Assembly: GCA_016785225.1 (NCBI GenBank)
Contig: JAFBJZ010000911.1
Span: forward strand, 1-64,000
Direction of reading: 5' to 3'
Origin: Psettodes erumei
Taxonomy: Eukaryota > Chordata > Actinopteri > Pleuronectiformes > Psettodidae
DNA: 64,000 nucleotides
The notes beneath the pieces were generated by a model. The model was not told where the DNA came from, did not search any database, and saw only the letters and a program-made list of their open reading frames with translations. This document shows positions 36,501-50,459 of the stretch, in pieces. Within the stretch, counting starts at the first letter, position 1, and every line of letters begins with the position of its first letter. Position numbers and translations under genes: made by a program.

Positions 36501-37429
36501 TCAGAGTGGAGGTTAGACTCGGGGCAAAGAAGGAAACCACTCAAACATGCGACAGTGCCCTTGCCGCGGATTCATCTTAATCATCCCGGTTCAGCTTGTT
36601 GGCTATGTTCCAAAAATAGAAAAAAGGAACAGTTTAGTTTAAAAATAGCACTAAAACATGAGTAGTCCTTTTCAGGCTGCTTCTTAACTATGAATAATCT
36701 GAATAAAGAAAATTGATGTTTAACACCCAGCTTAAGGATGTTGACTTTTAAAACAACCTGCTTTTATGACCCGTATTTGTCATGCAGGTTCAAGTTTGGG
36801 CGATGAAACCAGGCTGCTTTGCCTCAAAGTCCACCAAATGAACGTAAAAGTTGAGAGTTCAAATTCCCTATATCCTTATGTAATGAGTAACGTCCAGTTT
36901 GAAATGGACTGAGCTGAATACATATCAGACGTGATGGGCGGCGTCAGTGAGGGAGCACTTATTGAGCTGCATGGATTCGTCTGACAGCTTGGGGGGAGCC
37001 GTGGAGCTGGAGAATCAATGAGCAGCCATAACTACAGCCATCAGCAGAAAAAGGAAGGAGAATCACTGCCATCATCGAATGAGTGTCATTAAAAAGGAAG
37101 AAGCTGTGGACTTTGAATGAATGAAAACCTAATAAAGCACCATGAGCCGTCATCATGCCCCCCCCCATAAACACCATAAACACACACCATAAACATTATT
37201 TTTCACACACCCCATCTGGGCGCAATCCAGCGTCAGTCACACACGTATTTCTGATATTTCTGACCTCTGTGATCGTCAACAGTGGGGCGTGGAGAGCCCT
37301 CTAATCTCTTCCAGGATACCCTGATCTGCGGCCCGTCCTTTAAAAAAAAAAAATCCCTTCCTCCTCCTCAGTTGCTATGGCAACCAGAGCGGCGGTTGAC
37401 CGGCACAGGCTGGGGTGGGTGGGTGATTT

Positions 37430-37600
37430 AATGTAAGCCCCTTCCACCGCACATTAACCCTCCTTTTTAATCTGCTCTGGATGTTTATAAGGGAGAAAAT
37501 AGGATTGTCTCTCTAATTCAGCGGACAAAAACAAATAACAAAACCATTAAGGATTACAGGGCTAAAATCTCGGCTTGCCACCGTGAAATCCTGCAGAATT
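37430..37600. promoter_or_regulatory. Motif-dense block, possible enhancer of daam1
   Basis: Contains clustered FOX/SOX-like (CAAAAACAAATAACAAAACC), homeodomain-like (CATTAAGGATTA) and TTTATAAGG motifs with balanced composition. Only motif clustering supports this; conservation cannot be seen from one sequence. Confidence 0.2.
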
Positions 37601-37851
37601 ACAGAGAGCGGCTGTCTGTCCGTCGGTACCGTCGGCCTGTATGGTTTACATGCGATGCCACGGCGGACGCATGGCCGCTCTCTCCCCAGGGGGAGGCTGA
37701 GGAAGTGAGAGTGGAACCTGAGAAGGATGGGCAGTGACAGGAAATGAGCGAGGAGAATGAGCAGACCCCTCTGCGCTCAAGGTGACTTTCCTTTTCACTG
37801 ACCTGGTTATCTGCACTCCGCCCCCCCATCGTGGAAAAAGAGTATGCCATC

Positions 37852-37874
37852 CCTCTCTCTCTCTCTCTCTCTCT
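37852..37874. repeat. (TC)n microsatellite
   Basis: About 11 perfect TC units on the plus strand, in the daam1 first intron. Confidence 0.9.
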
Positions 37875-38285
37875 CACTCACTTGACACTGATAAGGGGCT
37901 GCGTTTGCCAAACCACAGAGGGAAGATGGTGGGAGGTAGCAGTCTGCAGCCTCTGTGTGGGTCTGCGTGTGTGCGTGCGTGCTAACACATACTTCCACCA
38001 CCACCTCACCCTGTCTCCAGACCAGCCTTGTCATTACGGGGCATTCCCCGCATGAAGACGACTCCCTCGCAATGAAAAATCAGCCCCGGGGGCTCAGTCG
38101 GAGAACCCCGTCATCCCCCACCCTCCCATCGGTTACCATGGCAACGCCATTTTTTTCCCCACACTGACACCTCCTAATTAGACAGACATGACACAGTCAC
38201 CTACGTCTTGGTGAGAGGAATCCAGCCTGCATCCCGGGGAGGGAGGGGGGTTGATAAAGCAAACCAGCAGCCCCAACTCCCCTCG

Positions 38286-38287
<2 letters not shown>

Positions 38288-38315
<28 letters not shown>
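38288..38315. repeat. (CA)n microsatellite
   Basis: About 14 CA units, just proximal to a CpG-rich block. Confidence 0.95.
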
Positions 38316-38318
<3 letters not shown>

Positions 38319-38444
38319 GATAGCCTCGGAGTATCTGCCAGTCACACACACATTCCTGTCAGCAGATAGCCGGCTCCGCGCGCTCCTCCTCGCACACATA
38401 TGATTACAGGGTTAAAACAGGAAGATTCACCGAGCTCATCTTAC

Positions 38445-38680
38445 CCTGTCCACGGGTGAGCCTCGCCTCCGTCGCGCCCTGAGCATTCCCCGTATGTCCT
38501 CAACTCACTGCCGGCTCTCTGCACGGCCGACAGAAAAAGGGAGCCCGCGTGCGGCGCGCGGCGCAGCATTTCCTGCACAAGGTGCGTAATCCGCGCAGGT
38601 ACCGGTCGTCTGCTCGGGGGCCGGAGCGGCGAACGGGCACCTTCAATCCCAGAGGATGTCAGTATCAACCACGAGGAAAA
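38445..38680 (-). promoter_or_regulatory. daam1: CpG-rich block with a minus-strand donor: candidate alternative daam1 first exon
   Basis: Dense CpG (CGTGCGGCGCGCGGCGCAG and similar) within otherwise CpG-poor intron. On the minus strand the block ends in GGACAGG|GTAAGAT, a strong donor whose exon edge is 38445. This fits an untranslated first exon splicing to the acceptor at 28960, giving a shorter daam1 transcript. Start site unknown. Confidence 0.4.
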
Positions 38681-38711
38681 TCCCAGTTAGACCACAGGCT
38701 GTTTTTGTCTG

Positions 38712-38750
38712 ACGGTGGCCGTGGTGGCGGTGGTGGTGGTGGTGGTGGGG
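38712..38750. repeat. (GGT)n-type trinucleotide tract
   Basis: Imperfect GGT/GGC repeat on the plus strand, about 39 bp. Confidence 0.85.
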
Positions 38751-41700
38751 TTGCAAACAAGACGTAAAGTTGCCATACAGCATGAGCTGCTGTTTAAAAT
38801 CCTGCAAACAGCCAGCCGGCCGGCAAGCGCTTCTCCTCCTCGGCGTATCCACTCCCTCCCTCTGCCTTTCTCTGCAGAATGCCGTGGGGGCAGAGGGGAC
38901 AGGCACAGATGTTACTGGCTCCAGGCCACACCCCTTTTCAACACTCCCAGTCCTAATAGGATGCAGCCGAGCCGTGGCCACCGCCCAACCCAGCCCCCCC
39001 CCCCTCCTTTGGACAACTTGTTAGGGGTTTGTTTGGAGAGCTGCGGGAGGGGAATAAAGAGCTAAGGTATAAAACGTGTAAATGTGGATGTGGGAGGGGA
39101 GAGCGATGGGAGGCAGTGTCAAACAAGACAAGTGTGACAGGGACACAGAGCAAATGATATAATAGTGCATGCGAGACGTGAAAGGTGGACAGAAAAGTCC
39201 AACCAACCACACACCTTAAACTCCAACTGCACTACAGTGAACAGAAATCATCCGCACCAGCTGGCAACGATGAGACTACCGACACAACATCCAGTGGATT
39301 TTAATCTAAACAATCCCGGACACTCCCCCGTGATTTACAGCTCAGGCCTCGCTCCTGCATCTCAACTAATTACTGACTCACAACATCCAGAATCCATAAA
39401 CATTCCTGCATTGCAACATAGTGACATTTCTTGGACCGAACAAACTGAAAATGTGTGAGGAATTTGGCTTTCCATGCAGGAAGCTCATCAAATTAGCATC
39501 TCACTTGGATGAAACGTACACAGCGGCACAGTAATCTGGGCCTCGAGCTGGAACAGTGCACATGCAGACGAGAAGTGCAAGAATGTAAGAACCATTTCGG
39601 GTCAGGTCAGATCAGGTCCTCCACTTCATGTGTTTTCCAAGTAACTTTAAAGTGAAGTCAACTGAGGTTATTAGCAGATCAGGTCTCAATAGAAAATGAC
39701 ATCGAATGACTGCTGCTTAAATTTTGTGATTTCTTTTTTTGTGACAGGAACAGACCTGCTCTTCTGCCTTTTCTTTTTTTTATTAATTTTGTTGTACAGA
39801 TTCAAAAGTGGATTACTTTGTCTCGACATCTACACGCTTTGTTTGGAATACAGCCTAAAATCCTTTCAAGCATTAATAATCTATCACGGGTTTCTACTAA
39901 CACATGCAAAGCCAATAGCGCACAGACAAAAAAAAACAAAGACAACAAAACGTTGCTATTGAAACACATGAATAATTAATCTAAAAAGAAAAACAACAAC
40001 TATATGCCATTTCCCACGGAGGAACCAGGCTCTAAATCTAAAGAGATAAATGTACTTTTACCCCCCAAAAAGTCCCTTCCCATGGGCGGGGGCTTGCAGT
40101 GCTGATTTTTTTTTTTCTGTTGTTCTGCAGCGTTGTTATACACCACAACTGCAAACGTGCTGCTTTGCCTGTAGTTTGTGTCGGCAGTTATCGGGACAGA
40201 GCAAAAAAAAAAAAAAATCCGACGACTGTCGTGTGCTTTCGAATTTCCACGCGTTCGAGTACAGTGAAGCTTTGATAAGTCGGCTGACTAATTTGCCAAA
40301 TCCTCCCTGGGCTTTGCCCCTGGTGTGGAAACGCAAATCACAACATGCTGGGGGAACTTTTACCTCTGGGAAAGTTCCCAGACATCAGCTCTATTGAAAC
40401 TAAAGTTCTGGAAGTTTTGATGGAAAAGCGCCTGTAGTGATCAACGCAGCAGCCCTCCATTGCTGTCTCTAAGAATAAGGCTATAATGATATTATATGCG
40501 GGGGGGGGCTGATTCAACTATGAGGTCATTTCTGAGGCCATGGTAATTATAGATTCGTACATCCCTGTTCATACAGGAGGTGAGAAAATCAGGTGCGTTC
40601 TCATAAGAGACCAGAAGTCAGCCACCTGATTCAGGCCCTGCAGGTTTCTGTGCAGGTGTTGACAAAATAAGTGTCACTGCTTCCACTTCAGAAATGAGTC
40701 AGGCGTTGGTGGACGGGTGTTACAGTAAGAAGACGTCACAGATCTTCTGTTGCATGTTTTGTCACTCAACGCGGCTTTGTCCAACGAGTGCAACAAGAAA
40801 ATGTGGCAGAAACACAGTGGGGTATCGAATGGCCAGCAACTGAGAGTGAACCTGAGGATTCGCTCGAGGCCGCGAAGCTGCTCTGCCAAAAGGAAGTCAC
40901 AAGTCAAACCTAAAACAGGAATTCAAACGTTTTCCTTGCTCAGGTGGCCGAATTCAGCGTTAGAAAAACGTCGCCTGTCTTCGTCCCCTTGAAATCATGC
41001 CACCAACCTATTTCCTCAACATGCAATTTGAAAGTCGGCTACGTCACGTTTCGTAATTTCTAGGTTGCTGAAACTTCAAAGTCTTCCAACAGCTGCCACT
41101 TGGAGATGCCAATGTGTAAAGTCGCACGCAGCTTTGAGACGTCTGGACCATTTCCAGGTCACATGTTATTGCTGGCTGATACAGCCCTTCATCTTGTGAA
41201 GCACTGCAACTTTCTTCTTAGATGTTGCATTTCCATATCAGATACTGGACTGGAGCTGGAGAGCCGATGCGCTGGGCTCATGTGAAACAGTTTATCTCTG
41301 CGGGGCCACGCCGGTGCAGTCATGAATGGATAACGGTGGAAGCTGTACAGTCCTGGGTAGCTGCCTCTGAAAAGAATGTCACGCAGCTGGAATAACAGAC
41401 AGGTCCTGTTCCCACGGAGGGCTTCTGTTCTGGTGGGACGGACCATCCGCGGCGAGAAAAGCCAGGACTGTTGTTTTGGTGACCTCGGGGGCACCAGGTA
41501 CATATGGACTGTGGTGTTGCCCCGCGTCGCACTACACAATCTAAAGTAAGATATTATGTTCTTCTGTGGTGTCTATGAGCAAAGTCTCTTTTAAGGATAA
41601 TGTCCCTCACTGGTGAATGCTTTGGATGAATGCTTTTTCGAGCGAGCTGCGGACTGTTCAGGACGTTTAAAGCAGGAGCAATCAAACAGCGGCACAATAC

Positions 41701-42251
41701 GTGACGTCCTCTCGCTGCAGCTGCTGGTGTGAGGATTTTTTTCTCCAAGCTGCAAAACGTATTCTGCGAAAAATACTCCGACAGAAACTGAAGCCTTGCG
41801 AGTGTCAAGCTCTTCTCTCTTCGCTGAACTCTTGTGTTAATTATTAAGCACACGGGGCAGAGGAAACTCAACAACACCCTTTTCAACCTGGTCTTCAATG
41901 GGCCATGATGATATCACGATGTCGCCTTTTATGATTTTTATGTCATGATCTGACCAACAACAACATACTGGGCACAAGGCAAAACACAGATAAACTGAGT
42001 CAAGACAAATCACCTCAGCGCTTGCCATTATCTGCACTCATAAATACAGCTCCTCTCTATATTTGACAAACAAGAATTGAGTTTAAAGTTGGATGCAACG
42101 CATCAATAGCGAAACACGGTCTGATTGGCCGCAGACTGCAGATTGTGATTAAAAGCCCGTTGAGCGTGTTTGTCTAGCTATATAGAAAACAGCAAAACTT
42201 AGGTTAAATGTTAACTCTTCTGCTTGCAGTGTAATACACGTGGTCAGCCAG

Positions 42252-42284
<33 letters not shown>
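42252..42284. repeat. (CA)n microsatellite
   Basis: About 16 perfect CA units in the daam1 first intron, the longest in the window. Confidence 0.95.
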
Positions 42285-42286
<2 letters not shown>

Positions 42287-45200
42287 TTGGGGTAGAAATA
42301 GTGAGGAGGAAATGTAACCAGAAAGCCCTCGAATGATGAGAACACGAACAGAAAGATCTGCTGCATGCCAGTGATAAGCTTATCCTCAGCTGAATCATGA
42401 CTGACAGCCCCTAAATAAAAAAAAGTTTCTGTGACTGCTGTGAAGGAATGCGAGCGGGGGGGCTATATTATGGCTTGTATCATGTGGTGGAAGCCGACAG
42501 GGCCACACCGTACATATGCTTCGTTCAGGGTGGGGCTATATCTATAAATTCCTCCCGTGCGGCCCTTCCCTCGCAGGAGAGACCCTAACACTCACAAATT
42601 AAATTCCCCGATTAGAAAGGGTCCCGCTGGTCTCTGCCCACCCTCTGGAAAGCTTGTAATTACCCCCTGGAATAGAAGGGGCCATCCCATGAAAGGTGCA
42701 CGACTTTCCGCACCCTCTAATCTTTGCAACGCAGCCAAGCCATGGCAAACATGACATGGAAGTCCAAGTAAGGATACAGCACTTTCCGCTGACATGAAAG
42801 GAGCAAGCGACAACAGCAAAGGAAGAGGACAGATGTGACAAACTCTAGCGTTTGACAGGGAGATGATAACATGAACCCGATATTGGGGACACACTTTCAC
42901 TTTTTTTCACTTTCAATTTCCTGCGTATGTCATGACTCGAGTATCCATGTGGCTTTCTCTTTCCTAATGTGATCATATATAAAGCAGCAACTAAACGCGT
43001 CGGGTGATTTCTTCTTCTTCCTCGACCCTCAAATTGTAAATTTACCACAAGAAAACCAGCAGAATTTAGGGCGACGTCCATAAAAGTTCTTCCTGGAAAC
43101 AGTGGAAGACGCTGCTGCAGAAGTGCTGTAAAGTGAGTGGCTGCAGCTGCAGCGAACGTGCTTGTAACGGATTGACAGAATTTGAGGGTTAAAAGGCTGT
43201 GGCTTAACTTGCTGATCCCTCCAGATGTAGGCCAAGCCCGCCGTGCTGAGAAATCGGCGGTTAAGGTTTTGCGAGCAGAGAGACGGGAAAGAGGAGGCCG
43301 CGTAACCCGTAGTGTTACAGCAGAGGCAGCATGGACGCACACGAGCAAATCAAACGGAGTAAGCTAATCCATCATAATCCAATCAGTCTCCAGTCTGCTC
43401 TGAGGGGCAGGACAGCTTCAAAACACTGTACGCGCATATTAGCTACCGTCACACACGGACGCCCTGAGAATTAGTTCACCAGACGAGATCCATGAGAAAA
43501 GGTCCGAGGTCTCGCCCTCGCCTTTGACCGCCAACAAGGACGCGAGACTCTCGTTATGGCCGGCCGCACACACGACTGACACAGAGGCAAAGTCTGAGGT
43601 GAAATTTAGCCAGCGCACAGAACATGGCTGGATGGCTGCGTTACAAGCTGCTTATCTCAAAGTGTGCCATAATCTCAGAGGGCGGAGAAAAAAAACAGAC
43701 ACAAACCAAAACAAAATAAAGAAGGGAAATTCAGTTGAAAAGCTCAAACCTGGGCGGTGCAATAAAAGAAAAGAAGAAAGAAATGAAAACAAAACAGCAG
43801 AAAAAGGATGTTTGGGGATGTTAACAAGGACACCTGCCGTTTAACAGGATGGACCCGACAGCCTCGTGCCCTGTGGCGTCTCAGTTATCAACTGCGCGAG
43901 GCAACCTGCTGGGACACAAACAACACTGTGGCAGGACATTTCAACACGGAAGCACTGGGACCGCGTGCTTCTGCTAACATCACGCTACAAACGCTACGGC
44001 ATGTTGTTTTGCGTCCAGCACGTTATCTAAAAATCAGACACTGGGGCGGCAACACGCCAGCTTTATCTCGGCATAGTGAGGGCTCTTCTTAATGGCAATA
44101 TCTAGCCGGATTAAAAGAGGATATTGGTTAAATTGTAAATAAAAAAGTAAGTATAAGAAGGTGCATAACTGTGAGAAAAGAAAGAAATACGGACATGGAC
44201 AATGGTCGCCACCAAAAGCTGAAACACAATCACTCCCGAGGAACAGTTAGCTGTTGACGCAGCTGGTTTTGTCTGACTGCGCGGCTGTTTTGACGTCTCC
44301 TCGACAGTAATGTTATCGCACAGATACGTTATACTGTGGGAACCCTGCTCGCCGGAGCAGCAAGCATAAACCCCTGCCCAAGGGAACCGGGACATCCCGG
44401 GTTCCTGGAGGGAGTAGGTGGCTGCGGTGACCATGGTTCAGATAGGCAGAGAGCGTTTGTCTATTCATTTCATCAGGAAAGAATGAAGATGGCAGCTTCA
44501 GTCTAAAGCCAGGCTGCGACTCATGACTTCAGGCTTTCATGAATATTTGTAAGAAGTCCCAATGTGCTTCGCAAACAAAAACCGCCAAAGAAACAAAAGG
44601 TGTTTTGTCTGACAATCGCGGATTACTACAAATTCAATAAGAACGTGCGTGACTGACATTACCAGCCCCAGACGACAACCGAGTTACTGGGAAATTACAT
44701 TACCATGGTCAAAATACCAAAGACATTATGATTATTATCAATGAGCTTAGGAGGTATGCAGAACGACATAAAAGAGGCAAAGTGATAAACCAGGGCACGC
44801 ATTTATTTCCATAAATTATGCTGAGGATTATCCTGAATCAAAGCTGTCCGCTCCATCCATGATCAGGTCCAAAGAATTAAACTCTTCCCAAATTAATCTT
44901 TGCCTCCACGCTGTTGTGAACTGACAAAGCTGCATCAATTCCTGAATGTCAGGAGGACACGAGATGTAGCCTCAACATTTTTTTCCACCCTCGCTCGCCC
45001 CCTCGACAACTTGTCCAAACTTGAGCGCACTTTCTGGAGGGCGGGGCAGCATTTTAAGAACAGGATAAAGCATGCTGCGCACTGCTGCATCTGATATCTG
45101 CCTGCTGCTCCGCACGCTTTGGTGCTGCGGCGGAGACGCGCTGGCATCCTGGGCCGTTCCGGTCGAAGACATGAGTCGAGCAGCGTGCACGGCGTATTCC

Positions 45201-45798
45201 GCAAATCGGCGCAGAATTACTCAAAAGCGCTGCAGCGTGGCGTGAAAGCCTAAAATGACAAAAGCGAACGTAGCACTCATCGAGTCGCACCTGCAGGCGC
45301 AGACGTCAAAACAACTTTATATTTTGGTGTTATGAGATGGAAATCAAAGGAGTAAACATGACATGTAGAAAACAGTCTGAACTCAAGTATTTAACGCTTT
45401 AAATGCTGTTATATGGGCTAGGTGATAAAGCTGTGCCAAAAACAGTAAGATTTCCTTGGAAAAGTTGAACACCCCTCATCTCTGACGCTGATTGAGCTGT
45501 TATTAACGTGACTACAAGTAGCAGCCTGAAAGGGCGGGTGTTCAGAATTTGCTGTCAAACAAAACGCTGACATTGAGCAAATCTGGAACGTCTCCTGCAC
45601 CAGCATTAGAAGATAGCGTAAATAATGAGGTAGGAAGGCTGACAGACACACCAGAACTGCAAACTCGCACACAAGGATTCTAATTCCCAGCGTCTCTGCC
45701 TTGGGAATCAACAACATGCGATGTAACAATGTGACCTGAAGGGAACAGAGGCAAGCAAGGATTGAAACACGAATCCCTCCTGGTCCATAAAGCCCCCC

Positions 45799-45833
45799 CA
45801 CACACACACACACACACACAACACAACACACAC
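45799..45833. repeat. (CA)n microsatellite, interrupted
   Basis: About 16 CA units with two AACA interruptions, preceded by a C run. Confidence 0.9.
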
Positions 45834-48800
45834 GGTTATGGGACTCCCCCACACACAAACACACAGGACAGGACCCACATGCTCCCTTTGTTTGAACTGC
45901 AGCGTGGCTACACTCTTTCCACATCTTACGGCTGGAGGCACTTAATTTGACGCCCATTGTCATGATAATCCCGAGGCTTCTCAAACCTTTTTTTTTTTCT
46001 TTCAGCCTGGCAAGAGAACAGTCACTTTCTAACTTTGTTAATGACGCCACTCTGGAGGAGGGACGAGCAAGAGCGAAAGGCTATTAATTAAAAAATGCTC
46101 ATGAAAAGCATTTGGTAATTCTGACTTTAGTCAGAAACGAAACCCAAGCGCATATGAAGATAGCAGCTGTCATGTGACGTACTTAGACAAACTTTGTCAT
46201 TCCAAATAAAAGCTACTCTGTGAGGAAAGACGAATTATTAGACAAAATTGTTATGCTTATTAAGAGCTTGAACTGTTGAAGTGGGAGCAGTTAGGGGATG
46301 AAACTTTTTATTTTTGAATGAACAATGTCTTTGTCAGGCAATAATCTGTCAGACTAGATACATTTTACTGTTATTTGATGCACGATCCATTTGTCTCGTC
46401 AGTGGATTTGTGAGATTAGGTGCGGCGTTTTACACCTAGAGCTGCATCACTGTTATTAAGCCTTTACCCCTTTAAACCACCGCCAAAATGAAACCGTCTC
46501 AGCAAGAAGCAGAAGTAGCACAGCTTGTACCGTGCTCTCGAGGGTACATCTGCAACAAGTTCAGATCGGCCCCCAGAAAAAAAATAAAATAATAATTTCA
46601 TAGGTCACCCAGTTCTAGTTATAGAACTGTAAGAGTGCAGATCAAGGCTTGTTTCTCTGGAAGGAGCCTCTGCTCTGTGGAGGAGTCAGTGCTGCAGCAC
46701 CAGTTACTAGGCTGCTGATTACACTGGTTTCAATGGTGGAGCCTCATGTGCAAACTTCTGCAAACACAATAAGATTTATACTGTAATCCAACAGTTAAAT
46801 ATGCATACAATCAGCTATTAGATGTACAAAACAGCAAATAAAAACTGCTTAACGTCTGCTGTGATTGCGAGAGGTCTTCCCATCAGGATTTTTTTCTTCA
46901 ATAGATCCATTTCCATCATCGAGCAGCTTAGATGCATTTTTATTGCTAATAAAATGGGAAAAAAGAGTGAATGACTTGCCATGAACGCTCCATTACTCAC
47001 CTAAGGGTCTGAAAGGTGGCAGCCTAGAGCCCATTAATTAAAAAACCTGCCACCGCTCAGTGGCGTAGCTGGAAACGGGGTGCACCGTTCTTTCACCTCC
47101 GAACAATCGGTGAGGTCAAGAGTCAGCGATCTCGGGAGGGGACAGGCAGTCGCTGGGTGGCTGTCGAAACTCATCTGCCGATGTATAAAACCCCACAGGA
47201 AACCCCTTGATCGCAGACTCTTATCTGGCTTTGTTTATCTCCCAAGTAAAAGATGTTTAGCAGGTGTTCATTAAGCCCAAATTTAGATTTATGATGAGCC
47301 TTCTGGTTCATGCACTCAATTTTTTTTTTTTTCTAAGAAATGAAAACAAGCCGAGAGGTTTCCCAGTTCAGCCACAAAGCAGCAATCCTCAAAATGCGAG
47401 GTTGGGCCCTGGGTGTGGCCAACAATGGCTATCTAAGCCCAGCTGTCCCAACAGTGAGGACAAGTGCAAAGCCGGGCCGGACTGGGGGCAGGGTGTGGCA
47501 TGGCAGGGGTGCCATGGTGACGGAGCAGGCCTCGACAGCGAAAGGGATGCTAAATGAAGCCATTGTCTGGCCCAAGTGAAGCACAACACGCAAAGAATGG
47601 CACATTCAAATGGCCATACAGGCTCATTGTTGCGGCGGGCCGGCGGAGTGCTGCGGATTCGCCGCTCACGCAGGGTCCGCCGCGCATCAAACGGAGGGGG
47701 CGGAATCTGAGAACGTGAAGATCCGACACCAGCAGGAATGACTCAGGATAAAAATCAGCAGATACAAATGTCTGTTTTAAGCTAATCCAGTTAACCACCT
47801 GAAACGTAAGGTACATAATCAGAAATAAAATTCAAGCATTGGCTATAAAACACTTCTAAAGACTGATCTGCAGAGTTACCCACAATAAACTCGCACATGC
47901 AGACAAATTAAAGAAGACAATATTGAAACTGATGAACTTATACCCCCTACATGACCCAGGATGTTACAAAGATAGCTCCAGTAGCCACTGAGACCTTAAA
48001 TAAAGGATGAACATTTTCAGTCAGCACCTGCCTCCGTGCATCAGCGCCAACACAGCATCCAGAAACCATGCTGCCATGTGGTGAACTCAGGGGCTCAGCT
48101 GTGTTACAGCCACTCCTAAATGACACCCACCGTTGAAAAAATAATTAGTCCATACCAACCCCCCGTCGTCGGTGCTGCCGTTTACTCTCTCACTCTGTGG
48201 TGCTTAATGTGAGCCAGCCGTGGAGGCCGGCCGCCCCCACCGCACTGCCAGTCCTGTGAAACTTAACACTCAGTTCATTAACCAACTTCCCCCAGTAGAG
48301 CGTCAGAAGTGTTTGTGTGTGCTGATGGACAGGAGATCGGATGCAATACACTGCCACTGTTTATGGGCCGACAACTGGAATGTTGATGCGTTGCTCTGCG
48401 GTGCAGAAACTGAGCCGAACGCACCAGTTCACGTGGATGTTTCATCAATGACCCTGCCACCATATCTGCCATGGGTTACCTGCCAGTTCTCTCAGTGCCA
48501 GCTGTAGCTGTTTTCTATAGCCAGAGCTGGTGATGGTCACCACTAAGGCAAATGTAAACAGAGCAGCCCTCCTCCCAGCAGACACAAGTGACATGTGTGC
48601 TCCGGTTATCCGCCACTGCCAAACAAAACTGAGTCAACAAGGACAGGTTTTGTTGAAACCCGTCTCCGACAGCAGCGCGGAGCGTGACAACATGCGGATG
48701 ATGTGAAACATCAACAACCGACACCAACGAAAACAAGACAGCCGTCGCTGAAGCCGAAGGCTGTGCTTGTGCAGAGGAAGCAGCACCGCCACCTGCCACC

Positions 48801-50459
48801 TATGGTGCCTGTGCTCACCAAAGAGAACCAACGCAGGACGGCAGGTTATTTTTCATCATGCGTCGTCAAGATACATGCATTGCCTGTTATATACCAGCCA
48901 GAGTCTAAGACGTAAAGCCCAAATGGCTTACGAAAGCGTGCGGGTTCCAACACGGACGAATCTTCAGCAATGAGCGCCTATTCAGAAAAACAAGACACGT
49001 AATCCAGATGTCAGTGCCTGTCAATGCTGATCTGTAATCAGCCAACTCCCTGTCTGAGCATTAACGCTGTGGACAAAACAGCAGCACGGTACATCATGTA
49101 AGGCTTCTTGCCCATGTTTACAGTGAAAACATGCCTGCAGATCACACCGCAGACGTAAGCCCTCTCACAAGGCAGCAGCCCATTACAAGCACATACAGGC
49201 CCCCTCAAAGATTTAGAGCATTTTAATTCTCGGGAATGCAAGCTTTCTCTGATAAGCACCTAACTGGCTATAAGCCTTCCACTGGAACGATTATACTGTG
49301 ATAATCTCCTGTGTTGCGCTCTCCAACTGACCTGTAACTTCATGGCTTTCGCAAGCAAGTCATTCCACTTCTCGGCAAAGCAATACAACCGAGTATTAAC
49401 TCAGAGCAGGTGAAGTATCATATGTCTGAATGCTCCACGGGCCGGCCCTTCTATGCAGCAGTCAGGGCCTTTGCGAGGGCTGAAAAACTCTACGTAACCT
49501 CAGTTAATCCATCGAAAGTGGAGAACGGTAGGGTACAGGGACATGTCGAGAGATGGCCGACTGTGAATATGTGCAAATTCTTTGTTATTTTAGCACATTC
49601 TAGACCTCAAATCGAGGACTTAAATCTGCACAAAACTCTGTGGAAGCAAGTTAAGGCAGGTAATCAAGCCTTTTGTGGATCTGTGTTTCAGCCACCTCAC
49701 CAATGAATCAGTCAGGCAGATATGTAACCTACATTAGATTACAGCAGCCATATACCTATGCTCATATAAACTAAATTGCTCCTATGTGTCACAATTAATC
49801 TTCAGACAAAGTTACCATGTTGCCTCCCACATCCGCTCTTACACACCCAGGACGCCTTCAAGGCGCTGTGTAACATTTCAATGTAAAGAACTAAAGAACC
49901 TGGAGAAGGTACAAAAACAGACTTGTCTTACATAACTGTCACAGTGTTCACACATCTCTGGCGTCTAGCTTCCACTGGCAGCGGTCAACTCGGAACTTTT
50001 TCTCACTTTGCTGCGAGCACCACTGGGATCCTCTCGGGCCCCCGGTTCGGACGGTCGGTTCTCGCTCTCCTCGTAAAAGGGGCCGGAGAGGAAGCTGCCG
50101 TGAGTGCGGTTCTCTTGTTGGACAGGTCGCAGCCCCCCACCCCCATCCCCTCTCCACACATACACGCACGCACGCGCACACGGACGGACACACACAAACA
50201 AACACAAGAACAAGAACAATATGCAAAAAGATGCAAATGTCGCCCGGACCGGGTTCAGGCCACCGATGCAGCTGCAACTCCACGGAGAAACTATCGGGGA
50301 ATTGAAAGAGAAGCCGCGACAACAAGCTCGAGTTCAACTCGCCGCTGCTAACGTTAACGGTAGCCGCTGTTGTGTGGCTGCTCGTGCTGCTGCTGTTTCC
50401 ACCGCCGCGGTGGTGATGGTGGTGGTGGCGGGGGTTCGTGTAAAAGACACCGTCCTTAC

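Larger units (their letters stand above)
28961..38444 (-). other. daam1: daam1 5' intron, proximal part
   Basis: No coding exon is supported here. I recognise a fish interspersed repeat at 30230-30540, a poly(A)-like run at 31554-31569, and AT-rich blocks with homeodomain-type TAATTA and TTTATAAATG motifs at about 33400-33560. A motif-dense block lies at 37430-37600. The short open frames in this stretch lack codon structure or splice context. Confidence 0.5.
38751..50459 (-). other. daam1: daam1 5' intron, distal part
   Basis: No coding exon is supported across this stretch. Microsatellites lie at 42252-42284 and 45799-45833. A CpG-rich patch lies at 44985-45300. Possible conserved elements are 42425-42770 and 47020-47310. 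The longest open frame here (45418-46050, minus, 210 codons) runs through a CA microsatellite and has no recognisable domain. Confidence 0.5.

Noticed and set aside
45418..46050. 210-codon minus-strand open frame
   Set aside because: It runs through a CA microsatellite giving a VCVCVCV stretch, has no recognisable domain, and lies in the daam1 first intron.
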